Below the pieces are notes generated by a model, which saw only the letters and a list, made by a program, of their open reading frames with translations, ran no database searches and was not told where the DNA came from. From Gemmatimonadaceae bacterium (GTDB lineage Bacteria; Latescibacterota; UBA2968; UBA8231), in the NCBI GenBank assembly GCA_002726335.1, contig PBSR01000275.1:1-64000 (forward strand): DNA of 64,000 bases, in the 5' to 3' direction. This document shows positions 53,898 through 62,750 of the stretch, one piece after another; the stretch's first letter is position 1; each line of letters opens with the position of its first letter. The position numbers and the translations under genes are program-made.

Positions 53898-54371
53898 ATG
53901 AGCCTGCTGGACATACTCTCCGCCCAATCGACCCTCGTCGGCCTCAAGGGACATTCCAAGGACGAGATCATCGAGGAACTCGTCGGTTCTCTCGAGGTCG
54001 GAGCGGCCATCGCCGACCGTGACAAGGTGCTGCAGGCCGTGCTCGAGCGCGAGAAGATCATGAGCACGGGTATTGGCGATGGCATCGCCATCCCCCATGG
54101 AAAAACCGACGCAGTGTCGCAGCTCTCGGCGGCTCTCGGCATTCACAAGCGCGGCGTTGATTTCGAAGCTCTCGACGGCGAACCCGCCTTCGTCTTCTTC
54201 CTCCTCGTGTCTCCCGCAAACGTCTCGGGGCCACACATCAAGGCGCTGGCCCGCATCTCCAGGATGTTGAAGAACGACACGTTCAAGAAGAGACTGATCG
54301 AAGCCGAGTCGGCCGACGAAATCCTCGGGATCATCGCCGAAGAAGAGCAGAGTCACCCGGCCACCGGCTGA
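53898..54371 (+). CDS. PTS EIIA-domain protein (PtsN/fructose type)
   Basis: 157 residues, one complete EIIA domain. The start is the ATG at 53898 (MSLLDILSAQ); no clear ribosome-binding site precedes it. The phosphorylated histidine is His67 in GIAIPHGK. The family includes regulatory PtsN-like proteins and cytoplasmic fructose/mannitol IIA proteins; without EIIB/EIIC neighbours a regulatory role is more likely. SixA-type phosphatases act on the PTS-Ntr phosphorelay in Escherichia coli, and a sixA gene lies at 44818, making a functional pairing plausible. The BatA gene follows after 15 bases and is likely co-transcribed. Confidence 0.87.
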   Translation: MSLLDILSAQSTLVGLKGHSKDEIIEELVGSLEVGAAIADRDKVLQAVLEREKIMSTGIGDGIAIPHGKTDAVSQLSAALGIHKRGVDFEALDGEPAFVFFLLVSPANVSGPHIKALARISRMLKNDTFKKRLIEAESADEILGIIAEEEQSHPATG

Positions 54372-54386
54372 CGAGTAACCGGCGGA

Positions 54387-56450
54387 TTGCAGTTTCTCAA
54401 TCCCCTGGCGCTGGCAGGTCTGGCGGCGGCCCTCATACCGCTGGCCGTCCATCTGCTGCACCGCTGCAAACCCCGCGAAGTCCCTTTCAGCAACCTGGCC
54501 TTCCTTCGGGAACTGCACCAGAGTCGTATGCGCAGCCTGCGCCTGCGGCAGTGGTTGGTACTGCTGCTGCGCATGCTTGCTCTCGCCTGTCTGGCCCTGG
54601 CCTTCGCCCGCCCTGCCCTGCAGCAGGGAGGCGGCCTGCTCGGCGGTGACCGGCCGACCACGGCTGTCCTGCTTCTTGATCATTCCTACAGCACCCGCTA
54701 CACACCGCCAGGGGGCCGCATCTTCGACCGCCTTCACCGGCGGGCAGAGGAAGTCCTATCCCTGCTCGACGGTGGTCGCGATGAGGTCTACGTCCTGCCG
54801 GTACCCCTGCAGGCGGGCATGGTCAACGGTCCCACCAGTGGCGAGGCGGCCCGTCAATGGCTCGGCGATCGGGCACCCGGCCAAGGGGCGACGGCGATAC
54901 ATCCGGCCCTGCGCCAGGCTCGATCCCTGCTTCTCGGCGACGACGCCCGACATCGCGAACTCTACCTCTTCACCGATCTGGCACGACCTGGGTGGGAGGA
55001 CGTAGACTGGGATCAGGATCCTGACCTGCCCGTCTTCGTCGTCGGCCCACCTGACGGCGACCGCGGCAACCGATACGCCGGGGACGTTCACCTTTCCGAC
55101 TGGCTCGCCGCGCCCGGGCAGCGACTGGCGTTGACCGCCGTTGTCGGGCGTTGGGGTGGACCGGCTGACGCTGAAGAGACAACGGTCGATCTCTACGTCG
55201 ACGGCGAACGTCTGCAGCAGCGTCGGGTGTCACTGTCGCCCGGGGTTCCGGTGGACGTGCAGTTCGCCTTTGCGCCCCGTCGCAGCGGCCGCCTTACCGG
55301 GTTTGTCGAGATCGAGGACGATGCTCTGGGTCTCGACAACCGACGCTATTTCAGCTTTGACGTCCCTGAAGAGATCGCCATCGTCATCGCTGGTAACGAC
55401 GAACGCGACGCCTACTATCCACGCCGGGCCCTGCACGCCGCGGCCGCCGGAGACCCCGCTCTGTCGGTGACCTCCGTCCGCCTGGACGAACTCTCTGCCG
55501 AGACCGTGGCTGACGCTGACGTGCTGATCCTGACCCACATTGAAGCACCGACGCCGCAACAGACTCGTGTGACCCGCAGCTTCGCCAGCCGTGGCGGCGG
55601 CGTACTGATCGTACCTGGTGCCGGCGCCGACGCCTCCCGTATCAATCGTGAACTGCTCGCCGGCATCGTACCCGCCTCGCTGGCTTCGATCTCCGGCCAA
55701 CCGGGCGGCAGTGCCTTCGTCCAGCTGGACACGGCCCGTGTGCCACCGGTCTTCGATGGCCTGCTGAGGGGCACCCACGACTGGCCCACCTTCCACGCGA
55801 CCTTCTCCGTGACAACGCAGAACCGGCTGTCGGTGCTGGCCCGCTTCGGCGATGGCCAGCCCGCTCTGGTGGAAGGACGGAGCCGGTCCGGACACGTCCT
55901 GCTGTGGTCGACACCCTTCGACCTGGCCTGGAGCGATCTGCCTCTGCGCGGCTTGTTCGTGCCGATGATGCAGCGACTGGCCCGTTACCTGGCCCAACCG
56001 ACGGTACAGCGCACCGCCTACATCGTCGGTGACCGCGCCTGGCGCCGGGTGCACGGCGCCGGCATCGAAGCCAGCATCGGAGCTGAATCACCTTCGGGAC
56101 GGCGTCTCGTGGTACAGGCGGAGGAACTGGGCGATGAACGGTTGTGGCGGGTGCCCGAGCTGGACGAGGCCGGAATCTGGCAGCTGCGGCAAGGAGAGGA
56201 TGTGGTCGATGCCTTCGCCGTGAATGTCGATCTCGCGGAGGCAGACCTGACACGGATTTCGCCCACAGAGATCCGTCAGCGTCTGGGCGACCAGGTGCAG
56301 ATCCTCGAAGAAGAGGAGTCCATGCAGGACGCGGTTGCCGCCGTCCGTTTCGGTCGTGAACTGTGGCGCGAGCTCCTCGTTCTGGCCGGTCTGCTGCTGA
56401 TGCTCGAGCTGTGGGTCGCACGCGCGCCCGCCTCGGCGGCGGAGGCCTAG
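54387..56450 (+). CDS. BatA/VWA-domain membrane protein
   Basis: 687 residues from an unusual TTG at 54387; the family-typical N-terminus FLNPLALAGLAAALIPLAVHLL begins immediately after and no ATG fits. BatA domain (~1-75) with the second helix WLVLLLRMLALACLALAFA; then a VWA-like domain whose metal site is LLLDHSYST (D-x-S-x-S); then a class I glutamine amidotransferase-like lobe (VLILTHIEAPTPQ, ~385-420, GGGVLIVPG) without the catalytic Cys. A final membrane helix (ELLVLAGLLLMLELWVA) anchors the C-terminus. Such BatA/DUF proteins usually accompany MoxR ATPases; none is present here. Confidence 0.85.
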   Translation: MQFLNPLALAGLAAALIPLAVHLLHRCKPREVPFSNLAFLRELHQSRMRSLRLRQWLVLLLRMLALACLALAFARPALQQGGGLLGGDRPTTAVLLLDHSYSTRYTPPGGRIFDRLHRRAEEVLSLLDGGRDEVYVLPVPLQAGMVNGPTSGEAARQWLGDRAPGQGATAIHPALRQARSLLLGDDARHRELYLFTDLARPGWEDVDWDQDPDLPVFVVGPPDGDRGNRYAGDVHLSDWLAAPGQRLALTAVVGRWGGPADAEETTVDLYVDGERLQQRRVSLSPGVPVDVQFAFAPRRSGRLTGFVEIEDDALGLDNRRYFSFDVPEEIAIVIAGNDERDAYYPRRALHAAAAGDPALSVTSVRLDELSAETVADADVLILTHIEAPTPQQTRVTRSFASRGGGVLIVPGAGADASRINRELLAGIVPASLASISGQPGGSAFVQLDTARVPPVFDGLLRGTHDWPTFHATFSVTTQNRLSVLARFGDGQPALVEGRSRSGHVLLWSTPFDLAWSDLPLRGLFVPMMQRLARYLAQPTVQRTAYIVGDRAWRRVHGAGIEASIGAESPSGRRLVVQAEELGDERLWRVPELDEAGIWQLRQGEDVVDAFAVNVDLAEADLTRISPTEIRQRLGDQVQILEEEESMQDAVAAVRFGRELWRELLVLAGLLLMLELWVARAPASAAEA

Positions 56451-56454
56451 CCAG

Positions 56455-56494
56455 TCCTACTCAGGACTGAAGTCTCCTACTCCGGACTGAAGTC
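56455..56494. repeat. 20-base tandem duplication over the DUF971 stop codon
   Basis: Positions 56455-56474 and 56475-56494 are 20-base direct repeats differing at one base (A/C at the ninth position). On the minus strand the unit covers the last codons (Asp-Phe-Ser-Pro-Glu) and stop of the DUF971 gene, so the first copy carries the real stop and the second a duplicate end. It is a simple slippage-type duplication. Confidence 0.85.
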
Positions 56495-56824
56495 CCGCAG
56501 CATTTCGAAGGTGTAGATGCCGGCGTCGTGGCCATCTGCCCAGCGGATCTTGATGCCGTACCGGCCGACCGGATCGAAGCCCTTTGCCGCTGACGTAGGA
56601 TTGACGCTGGCCGAGGTGACCATGGGCAGTTCATTGCCCACCAGCTGCGGACCATGTGGCTGGCCCCGCGCCTCCCGGCAGTTGGCGCATGGACACTGCA
56701 GACGCAGATCCTGCAGTGCAAAGGTGCTGCGATGGCCATCCTGCCAGCTGATGAGCAACTCCTGATCACCCAACTCAATGCTGGCAGGCCGGCGGCGTTT
56801 CTTCTCCTCGCGACTGCTGATCAT
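56477..56824 (-). CDS. DUF971 protein
   Basis: 115 residues. DUF971 (gamma-butyrobetaine-hydroxylase-like N-terminal domain) features: LISWQDGHRSTF, CPCANCRE (two-Cys-pair, probably metal- or cluster-binding), NELPMV and the C-terminal IRWADGHDAGIYTFEMLRDF. Family proteins are small, frequently near rRNA/ribosome or iron-sulfur genes, and have been linked to Fe-S assembly; assignment here is by family only. It starts five bases after the rimO stop, so it is the last member of the aro-argS-rimO operon. Confidence 0.88.
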   Translation of the reverse strand: MISSREEKKRRRPASIELGDQELLISWQDGHRSTFALQDLRLQCPCANCREARGQPHGPQLVGNELPMVTSASVNPTSAAKGFDPVGRYGIKIRWADGHDAGIYTFEMLRDFSPE

Positions 56825-56829
56825 GGCCG

Positions 56830-58200
56830 CTACCAGACCTCTCCTGCCAGGCGGGCTGTCAGTTCATAGGGGTAGGCGCCGGTGATATCCACATGGGCGA
56901 ATCTGCCCACCAGCCCCGCGGGTTGAGCCAGAGCGGCGCCATCGATCTGCAGCAGGCCTTGCTCGGGTTCAGTGGCGATCAGCACATGACCGTCGATCTC
57001 GGGGGCATCCCGCTCCAGGCGCGCCGTCAGAGCGTCACTGGTTTCGTCGGCAGCGTCGATCAACACCGTCTGCCGTGTGCCCACCATGGCGTGATTGATC
57101 TCGCCTGAAATCCGCTCCTGCAGCTCCGTCAGCCGCCGATAGCGCTCGCGCGCGACGTCGTCGGGAACCTTGCCGTCCAGGGCGAAAGCCGGCGTGCCCT
57201 CTTCATCGGAGTAGAGGAAGCAGGTAGCGTTGTCGAAGCGGGTTTCTTCGACGAAGCGCAGCAACTGTTCAAAGTCGTCGTCGGACTCGCCGGGAAAACC
57301 GACGATGAAGGAAGATCTGAGACCGACGCCGGGAAGGCGCTGCCGTAGCCTGTCGAGCAATCCTTGTGTCTGTTCGCCGGTCGTGGCGCGCTTCATGCGG
57401 GCCAGCACCGAGTCGGCGATGTGCTGCAGCGGCATGTCGACATACCGGCACATCTGCGGATTGCCGGCATAGAATGCCAGCATGGGTTCGGTCCAGAAGG
57501 CCGGGTAGGTGTACATCAGGCGCAACCATTCGATGCCATCCACCGCCGCCAGCCGCGCCAGCAGGGGCACCAGCTGTGCCCTGCCATCGAGGTCCACCCC
57601 ATAGCGCACTGAATCCTGGGCCACCAGCACCAGTTCGCGCACTCCGCCGGCGGCGAGACGTCCGGCTTCGGAGACGAGCTCCTCCAGGGGTTCGCTCACG
57701 TGGCGCCCGCGAATCGCGGGAATGGCACAGAAGGCGCACTTGTGATCGCAACCGTCCGAGATGCGCAGGTAGGCCCAATGGGTCGGCGTCAGGCTCGCCC
57801 GTGGCGCCACATCGACGGTGTGGCTACGGTCCCGACCCAGCAGCCGATCCACGTGCCGTACGATGTCACGCTCTTCCGGGAGGGTGAGAATGAGATCGGC
57901 CTCGCCCTTCAGCTCCTGCTTCAGTTCCTCCTCATAACGCGTCGACAGGCAACCGGTGACGACAACCCCCTTGCAGCGGCCCGTCGCCTTGAGCTTGCCG
58001 GCCTCCAGGATCGTATCGATCGACTCCTCCTTGGCCGGCTCGATGAAGCCGCAGGTGTTGACGATGACGACGTCGGCGTCTTCGGGATCGGTCGTGATGG
58101 CATAAGCGTTGCCACCGAGCAGTCCGAGCATGCGCTCGGAGTCCACCGTGTTCTTCGGACATCCCAGACTGATCACGTGAACCCTGGCGGCGTCGGCCAT
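56830..58200 (-). CDS. rimO: ribosomal protein S12 methylthiotransferase RimO
   Basis: 456 residues. N-terminal UPF0004 domain with three cluster cysteines (SLGCPKNTVDSE, VNTCGFIEPA, VVTGCLSTRY), then radical SAM motif DGCDHKCAFC (Cys ~151, 155, 158), and a C-terminal TRAM domain (VLIDAADETSDALTARLERDAPEIDGHV). The GCPKNTVDSE sequence distinguishes RimO from MiaB. It inserts a methylthio group on the conserved Asp of ribosomal protein S12. It lies 10 bases after the aroB stop in one transcription unit. Confidence 0.94.
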   Translation of the reverse strand: MADAARVHVISLGCPKNTVDSERMLGLLGGNAYAITTDPEDADVVIVNTCGFIEPAKEESIDTILEAGKLKATGRCKGVVVTGCLSTRYEEELKQELKGEADLILTLPEERDIVRHVDRLLGRDRSHTVDVAPRASLTPTHWAYLRISDGCDHKCAFCAIPAIRGRHVSEPLEELVSEAGRLAAGGVRELVLVAQDSVRYGVDLDGRAQLVPLLARLAAVDGIEWLRLMYTYPAFWTEPMLAFYAGNPQMCRYVDMPLQHIADSVLARMKRATTGEQTQGLLDRLRQRLPGVGLRSSFIVGFPGESDDDFEQLLRFVEETRFDNATCFLYSDEEGTPAFALDGKVPDDVARERYRRLTELQERISGEINHAMVGTRQTVLIDAADETSDALTARLERDAPEIDGHVLIATEPEQGLLQIDGAALAQPAGLVGRFAHVDITGAYPYELTARLAGEVW

Positions 58201-58210
58201 CAGCGCTCAC

Positions 58211-59311
58211 TCACCGCGCCTGCAGCGCCTCGACGGTGGCGCGCACCTGGTCATCCTCAACGCCATCGACGATGTCCACCGCACCGATACGACGGGCCAG
58301 AATGAACCGATGTCGACCGTCCACACGCTTCTTGTCCGCTTTCGTCCGCTCCACGATCGTGGCGGCCTCGATCTCACCGACCCCGTCCGGTACGCCGAGA
58401 CGCTCGATGAGGGCATCGTGGCGCCGGTACTCTTCAAGGCTCTCCCACAGGCCCCGCCGGGCTGCCAGCTCTCCGGCGGCCAGCATGCCGAGCAGTACTG
58501 CTTCGCCGTGGCGGTAGCGCTTGAAGGCCGTGGCCGCCTCGATGGCGTGACCGATTGTATGTCCGTAGTTGAGGATCGCCCGCAGGCCGCCTTCCCGTTC
58601 GTCGGCGCTGACCACATCTGCCTTGATCTGTCCGTTGCGGGCGATGAGCCAGTCCAACTCCTGAGCCGTGATCTTCATATCGACCACGTCCTCGATCCGC
58701 TCCTCGAGAAAAGCGAACAGCTCCTCGTCGCGGATGACACCGTGCTTGACGACTTCAGCCAGACCGGCCACGATCTCCGCCCGCGGCAGCGAGCGCAGCG
58801 CTGAGGTATCGGTCAGCACGAGGCGCGGCTGGTGGAAAGCGCCGATCAGGTTCTTGCCGTGGGGATGATTGACGGCCGTCTTGCCGCCGAGGCTGGCATC
58901 CACCTGCGCGACGATCGTCGTCGGCACCTGCACCACGTCGACGCCACGCAGGAAACTTGCGGCAACAAATCCACCGAGATCGCCGACGACGCCGCCGCCC
59001 AGCGCTGTGACCCAGGCCCCACGGTCATAACCGGCGTCCAGCATGTGGCCTACCAGGGCTTCTACGGAGGCGAGGTCCTTGCCCCTCTCACCGTCGGCAT
59101 AGGGGACGGTGAGCACCTCGAAACCGGCTTGTCTCAGACTGTCGGCAGCCAACCTGCCGAACGTCTCGGTCAGCGCTGCGTCGACGATCAGGGCGCAACG
59201 GGCACCCAGACCGAGGCCCTGGCACCTTTCGCCAAGGGAGGAGAGGATGTCGTGGCCGACGACGACGTCGTATCGCCGTCCGTCGGGCAGGCCAATACCG
59301 ATGGCCGTCAT
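58211..59311 (-). CDS. aroB: 3-dehydroquinate synthase
   Basis: 366 residues from the ATG at 59311, which overlaps the aroK stop by four bases; the longer open frame is antisense to aroK. Features: ALGGGVVGDLGGFVAA (NAD site), QVPTTIVAQVDASLGGKTAVNHPHGKN, GLAEVVKHGV (metal/substrate) and LNYGHTIGHAIEAA (zinc histidines). It catalyses the cyclisation of DAHP to 3-dehydroquinate, the second step of the shikimate pathway. Confidence 0.95.
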   Translation of the reverse strand: MTAIGIGLPDGRRYDVVVGHDILSSLGERCQGLGLGARCALIVDAALTETFGRLAADSLRQAGFEVLTVPYADGERGKDLASVEALVGHMLDAGYDRGAWVTALGGGVVGDLGGFVAASFLRGVDVVQVPTTIVAQVDASLGGKTAVNHPHGKNLIGAFHQPRLVLTDTSALRSLPRAEIVAGLAEVVKHGVIRDEELFAFLEERIEDVVDMKITAQELDWLIARNGQIKADVVSADEREGGLRAILNYGHTIGHAIEAATAFKRYRHGEAVLLGMLAAGELAARRGLWESLEEYRRHDALIERLGVPDGVGEIEAATIVERTKADKKRVDGRHRFILARRIGAVDIVDGVEDDQVRATVEALQAR

Positions 59312-59853
59312 GGTCGCGGTTCCAGCAGCGAGGCGATTTCCTGCTCCAGGTCGCGCGCCAACTCGTCGGCGATACTCGTCTCGGTGGACCTCACCGTGAT
59401 ATCCGCGGTGGAATAATGGGGTGCTCGTTCCTGCAACATGGACTCGATCTTCTCCCTCTTTTCCGCCCTCGTCAGACCCGCCAGCAGGGGTCGATCGTCC
59501 CGGCGGGAGACGCGCTCGAGAATCGTCTCGGTGTCGGCCTGGATGCAGATGAGGATCCCCCTGGCAGCACGGATGGAGTCCCGGTTCTCGCCGTGCGTGA
59601 TGGCGCCCCCACCGAGGGCCACCACCGCCTCCGGTCGGGACGCCGCATCGACGACACACTCAGCTTCCAGTTGCCGGAAGACTTGCTCACCATCTTCCGA
59701 GAAGATCCGTGGAATCGGCTTCGCGGCCCGGGTCTCGACCATCTCGTCGGTGTCGTAGAAAGGTCGATCCAGGCGCAGCGCCAGAACGCGACCGATGCGA
59801 CTCTTGCCCGTGGCCATGAAGCCGGTGAGGAACAGCGGACGGGGCAGCGTCAC
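59308..59853 (-). CDS. aroK: shikimate kinase
   Basis: 181 residues from a GTG at 59853 that overlaps the stop of the small upstream protein (GTGA). P-loop GFMATGKSRIGR, the shikimate-binding Asp in FYDTDEMVE, and the GGGAITHGENR loop are all present; RRDDRPLLAG supplies the lid arginine. It phosphorylates shikimate at O3. It is coupled to aroB in the usual order for many bacteria. Confidence 0.94.
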   Translation of the reverse strand: MTLPRPLFLTGFMATGKSRIGRVLALRLDRPFYDTDEMVETRAAKPIPRIFSEDGEQVFRQLEAECVVDAASRPEAVVALGGGAITHGENRDSIRAARGILICIQADTETILERVSRRDDRPLLAGLTRAEKREKIESMLQERAPHYSTADITVRSTETSIADELARDLEQEIASLLEPRP

Positions 59854-60029
59854 TGGCCGGTGCTCAGCCCCTGCCGGCGGCGGCGTTTCTCGTCATAACA
59901 CTCGTCACAGTTCCACATGGCCGGCTTGGACAGAGCATTGTAGCCATCATCGACGACATCGCGACGCAGGTGTTCGGACTGTCGACCACATGTGTCGCAG
60001 ACGAGCGGTTTCTTCTGGGGCTGCGTCAT
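59850..60029 (-). CDS. 59-residue two-CxxC zinc-ribbon protein
   Basis: The protein starts MTQPQKKPLVCDTCGRQSE and has a second pair in NCDECYDE, giving C-x2-C ... C-x2-C as in zinc ribbons. It ends with a basic KRRRRQ patch. An AGGAAGAG site lies 10-17 bases before the ATG, and the stop overlaps the GTG of aroK by four bases, so translation coupling supports it as real although it is short. I do not recognise a named family; RNA or protein binding is a guess. It sits between argS and aroK. Confidence 0.7.
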   Translation of the reverse strand: MTQPQKKPLVCDTCGRQSEHLRRDVVDDGYNALSKPAMWNCDECYDEKRRRRQGLSTGQ

Positions 60030-60047
60030 CGGTTCAGTCTCTTCCTG

Positions 60048-61763
60048 TCACATCTCTTCCGGAGTGCTCATACCCAGCAGGTCCATGGCGCCGCGCAGTA
60101 CGGTTTTTGCGGCATCGACAAGACGGATACGAGCTGCGATGAGGCCGGCATCTTCGCCGGCCAGGACGTGGACCTCGTTGTAGAACTTGTTGCTCGCGGT
60201 GGCCAGGTCGAGAGCATAGCTGGCCAGGTAGGAGGGCTCATCATCGCGGGCGGCAGTGTCCAGCACGTGAGGGAATTCGGCCAGTTTGCGGGCCAGCCGC
60301 ATCTCGCACGGCTCGCCGAGACGGGTGACGTCAGCCGTCAGGTCCACCGGCTGTCCAGCTTTGCGCAGAATACTGCAGAACCTGGCGTGCGTGTACTGCA
60401 CATAGGGGCCGGTTTCGCCGTCGAAATTGAGCACGTCCTCGAGTGCGAAGCTGATGTCGCGCGTACGCCGGTTGTTGACGTCGGCGAACACCACGGCGCT
60501 GATGCCTACCTGCCGGGCCACCTCTTCAGCGCCGGACAGCTCCGGATTCTTCTCGGCGATGATGTCACGTGTGAGAGCGATCGCCTCGTCCAGGACGTCT
60601 TCCAGGATCACCGAGAGTCCCTTGCGCGACGAGAAGTGCTCCCCCTTGAAGGACATGAGGCCGAAGGGAGCGTGCACACAACGCGTCACGAACTCGACGC
60701 CAGCCAGCTCGAGGGCCTGGAACAACTGCTGGAAATGCAGATTCTGCCGACTGTCGGTGACGTAGACCATCTTGTCGAAAGCGTAGCGCTCCCAACGATA
60801 CAGCAGCGCCGCCACGTCGCGACTGTGGTAGGTACTCGTCCCCCGCGAGGTACGCAGCATCAACGGCGCGCGCTCACGATCCTCATCCAACTGGACGATC
60901 AGGGCTCCCTCACTCTCCTCGGCCAGCCCCTTCCCGGAGAACAGCTCGATCACGTTATCGAGCTGATCGACGAAGGCACTCTCGCCCTTCGTCTCATCGA
61001 AATGCACACCGAGAATGCGGTAGATGCGTTCTGCCTCACCCGTGCTCTCCGCCGTGAACCAGACCCAGAGGCGTTGCATCTCCGGGTCGCCAGCTGCCAG
61101 TCGACGGACGCACTCGCGCGCTTCGTCCTGGAGGGTTGGATCCTTTTCCGCCTCTGCATTGAAGCGCACGTAGAGTGCCTGCAGTTCAGGCACGGGGTTG
61201 GCCTTCACCTGCGCCTCGTCCCCCCACTTCGAATACGCCGCCAGCAGCTGACCGAAATTGGCCCCGTAATCACCGAGGTGGTTGATGCCGACGCAGTTCC
61301 AACCCAGAAAGCGATGGATCCGGTAGATGGCATGACCGATGGCGGTGGAGCGCAGGTGGGCGATGGAGAAGGGTTTGGCCGAATTCGGCGAGGAGAAGTC
61401 GATGGTCACCGTCTTCCCCTGACCCTGGCCGGCGGACCCGAAGGTGGCGCCGGCGGTGGCGATGTCGTCGAGCGTGTGGCCGATGAACGCCGCCCGGCAC
61501 AGAACAAAGTTCACATAGGGACCGGCAGCACTCACCGATTCGATCCGTTCGCTGTCGGCCAGCAGGGGAGTGAGGTCGGCGACGATCTCGCCGGCGATTT
61601 GTGCCGGACTCTTGCGGTACTGCTTGGCCAGCGTGAAACAGGGCAGGGCGTAGTCGCCCAGTTTGTCATCGGGGGGAACGGCGAGCAGCTCTCGCACGAT
61701 GTCTTGCTCGAGACTGGCGGCCTGCACCATCGCCTCGACAATCTCGTCAACGAAGGGATTCAT
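60048..61763 (-). CDS. argS: arginyl-tRNA synthetase
   Basis: 571 residues. The HIGH-equivalent is SSPNSAKPFSIAHLRSTAIG, where IAHLR replaces the canonical HxGH, and the KMSKS-equivalent is SSRKG, in the same positions as in other ArgS of this subgroup. N-terminal Arg-add-type domain (residues ~1-90), DALR anticodon-binding domain at the C-terminus (LASYALDLATASNKFYNEVHV). It attaches arginine to tRNA-Arg. Between aroE (16 bases upstream) and the zinc-ribbon protein; the downstream gene's ribosome site lies next to its stop. Confidence 0.93.
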   Translation of the reverse strand: MNPFVDEIVEAMVQAASLEQDIVRELLAVPPDDKLGDYALPCFTLAKQYRKSPAQIAGEIVADLTPLLADSERIESVSAAGPYVNFVLCRAAFIGHTLDDIATAGATFGSAGQGQGKTVTIDFSSPNSAKPFSIAHLRSTAIGHAIYRIHRFLGWNCVGINHLGDYGANFGQLLAAYSKWGDEAQVKANPVPELQALYVRFNAEAEKDPTLQDEARECVRRLAAGDPEMQRLWVWFTAESTGEAERIYRILGVHFDETKGESAFVDQLDNVIELFSGKGLAEESEGALIVQLDEDRERAPLMLRTSRGTSTYHSRDVAALLYRWERYAFDKMVYVTDSRQNLHFQQLFQALELAGVEFVTRCVHAPFGLMSFKGEHFSSRKGLSVILEDVLDEAIALTRDIIAEKNPELSGAEEVARQVGISAVVFADVNNRRTRDISFALEDVLNFDGETGPYVQYTHARFCSILRKAGQPVDLTADVTRLGEPCEMRLARKLAEFPHVLDTAARDDEPSYLASYALDLATASNKFYNEVHVLAGEDAGLIAARIRLVDAAKTVLRGAMDLLGMSTPEEM

Positions 61764-61779
61764 CTACTCCAGCTCAGTT

Positions 61780-62613
61780 CTATGTGATGGCACGGCGCAT
61801 CGCCGCCACCGGCGGCGCCACCCCGGTCCAGATCTCAAAAGCTCGGGCGCCCTGGTGCACGAGCATACCCAGGCCGTCCACGGCGCGGGCACCGGCGGCC
61901 CGGGCCTGCTGCAGAAGCCGCGTCTCCAGCGGCTTGTAGACGATGTCGACGACGACCATGCCGTCGTGCAACCCGGCGCCGTCCCCTACGGGAGAGGCGT
62001 TGGTCTCGGGTTCCAGACCCATAGCCGTCGAGTTGATCAGAAGCCCGGCGTCGGTCAGCGGTTCCACGTCGCCGAGGCGTCCCACGGTCACTCGCGAACC
62101 GCCCCCCATGTCGTCGGCCAGAGCTTCGGCCCGTGTCGTGGTCCGATTCAGCAGGGACACGTGCTCCACCTCCTCGGCCGCGAGCAGGGCGTAGAGAATC
62201 GCCCTGGCAGCCCCCCCGGCACCGAGAAGCACCACCTTGGCCGGCAATCTCTCAAGTCCGCCATCCTGGCGCAGACTGGCCAGCAGCCCATACGAATCCG
62301 TGTTGTGGCCGTACAGCCGGCCGTCCCGGTGATCGATCGTGTTCACCGCACCGATGGCCCGTGCCTCGGCAGACACCTCGTCGAGGCAGTCGCTGACAGC
62401 CTGCTTGTGCGGAACCGTCACGTTCAGGCCACGGATGTTCAACGCCCGCATGGCGTCCCCCACCCCTGCCGCGCCCTCCGGGGGAACGGCAAAGGCTACG
62501 TAGACGAAGTCCAGTCCCGTCGCCCGCAGAGCGGCATTGTGCATTGCCGGCGATGCCGAGTGTGCCACCGGATGACCGATGACACCGAGGATGCCGGTCC
62601 GGCCGTTGATCAA
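61780..62613 (-). CDS. aroE: shikimate dehydrogenase
   Basis: 277 residues. Shikimate-binding motif GHPVAHSASPAMHN, the catalytic lysine in VTVPHK, NTDSYG, and the NADP-binding GAGGAARAI are visible. It reduces 3-dehydroshikimate to shikimate. Its ATG overlaps the stop of the 46-residue membrane peptide by four bases. Confidence 0.94.
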   Translation of the reverse strand: MINGRTGILGVIGHPVAHSASPAMHNAALRATGLDFVYVAFAVPPEGAAGVGDAMRALNIRGLNVTVPHKQAVSDCLDEVSAEARAIGAVNTIDHRDGRLYGHNTDSYGLLASLRQDGGLERLPAKVVLLGAGGAARAILYALLAAEEVEHVSLLNRTTTRAEALADDMGGGSRVTVGRLGDVEPLTDAGLLINSTAMGLEPETNASPVGDGAGLHDGMVVVDIVYKPLETRLLQQARAAGARAVDGLGMLVHQGARAFEIWTGVAPPVAAMRRAIT

Positions 62614-62750
62614 CCCAGTGCGTCTTCGACGAACTGGTCGGCGATCTCTACCGCTTCACCCCAGCTGACACCGTAGAACACCTTGATCAATATGACGCCA
62701 CCACCAAAAATGACAGTGCCGAGTACGAAGAGCCGCAGCAGAGCTCTCAT
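62610..62750 (-). CDS. 46-residue single-span membrane peptide
   Basis: Starts at the ATG at 62750 inside the ATGA overlap with the aroA-like stop, and its own stop overlaps the aroE start by four bases, so both neighbours are translationally coupled to it. The sequence has one hydrophobic helix (LRLFVLGTVIFGGGVILIKVF) followed by an acidic tail (AVEIADQFVEDALG). No family recognised. A longer reading to 62828 in the same frame lies inside the aroA-like gene and is unlikely. Confidence 0.6.
   Translation of the reverse strand: MRALLRLFVLGTVIFGGGVILIKVFYGVSWGEAVEIADQFVEDALG

Noticed and set aside
59312..59659. N-terminal extension of the aroB frame
   Set aside because: It runs through aroK in another frame; the family N-terminus begins at 59311.
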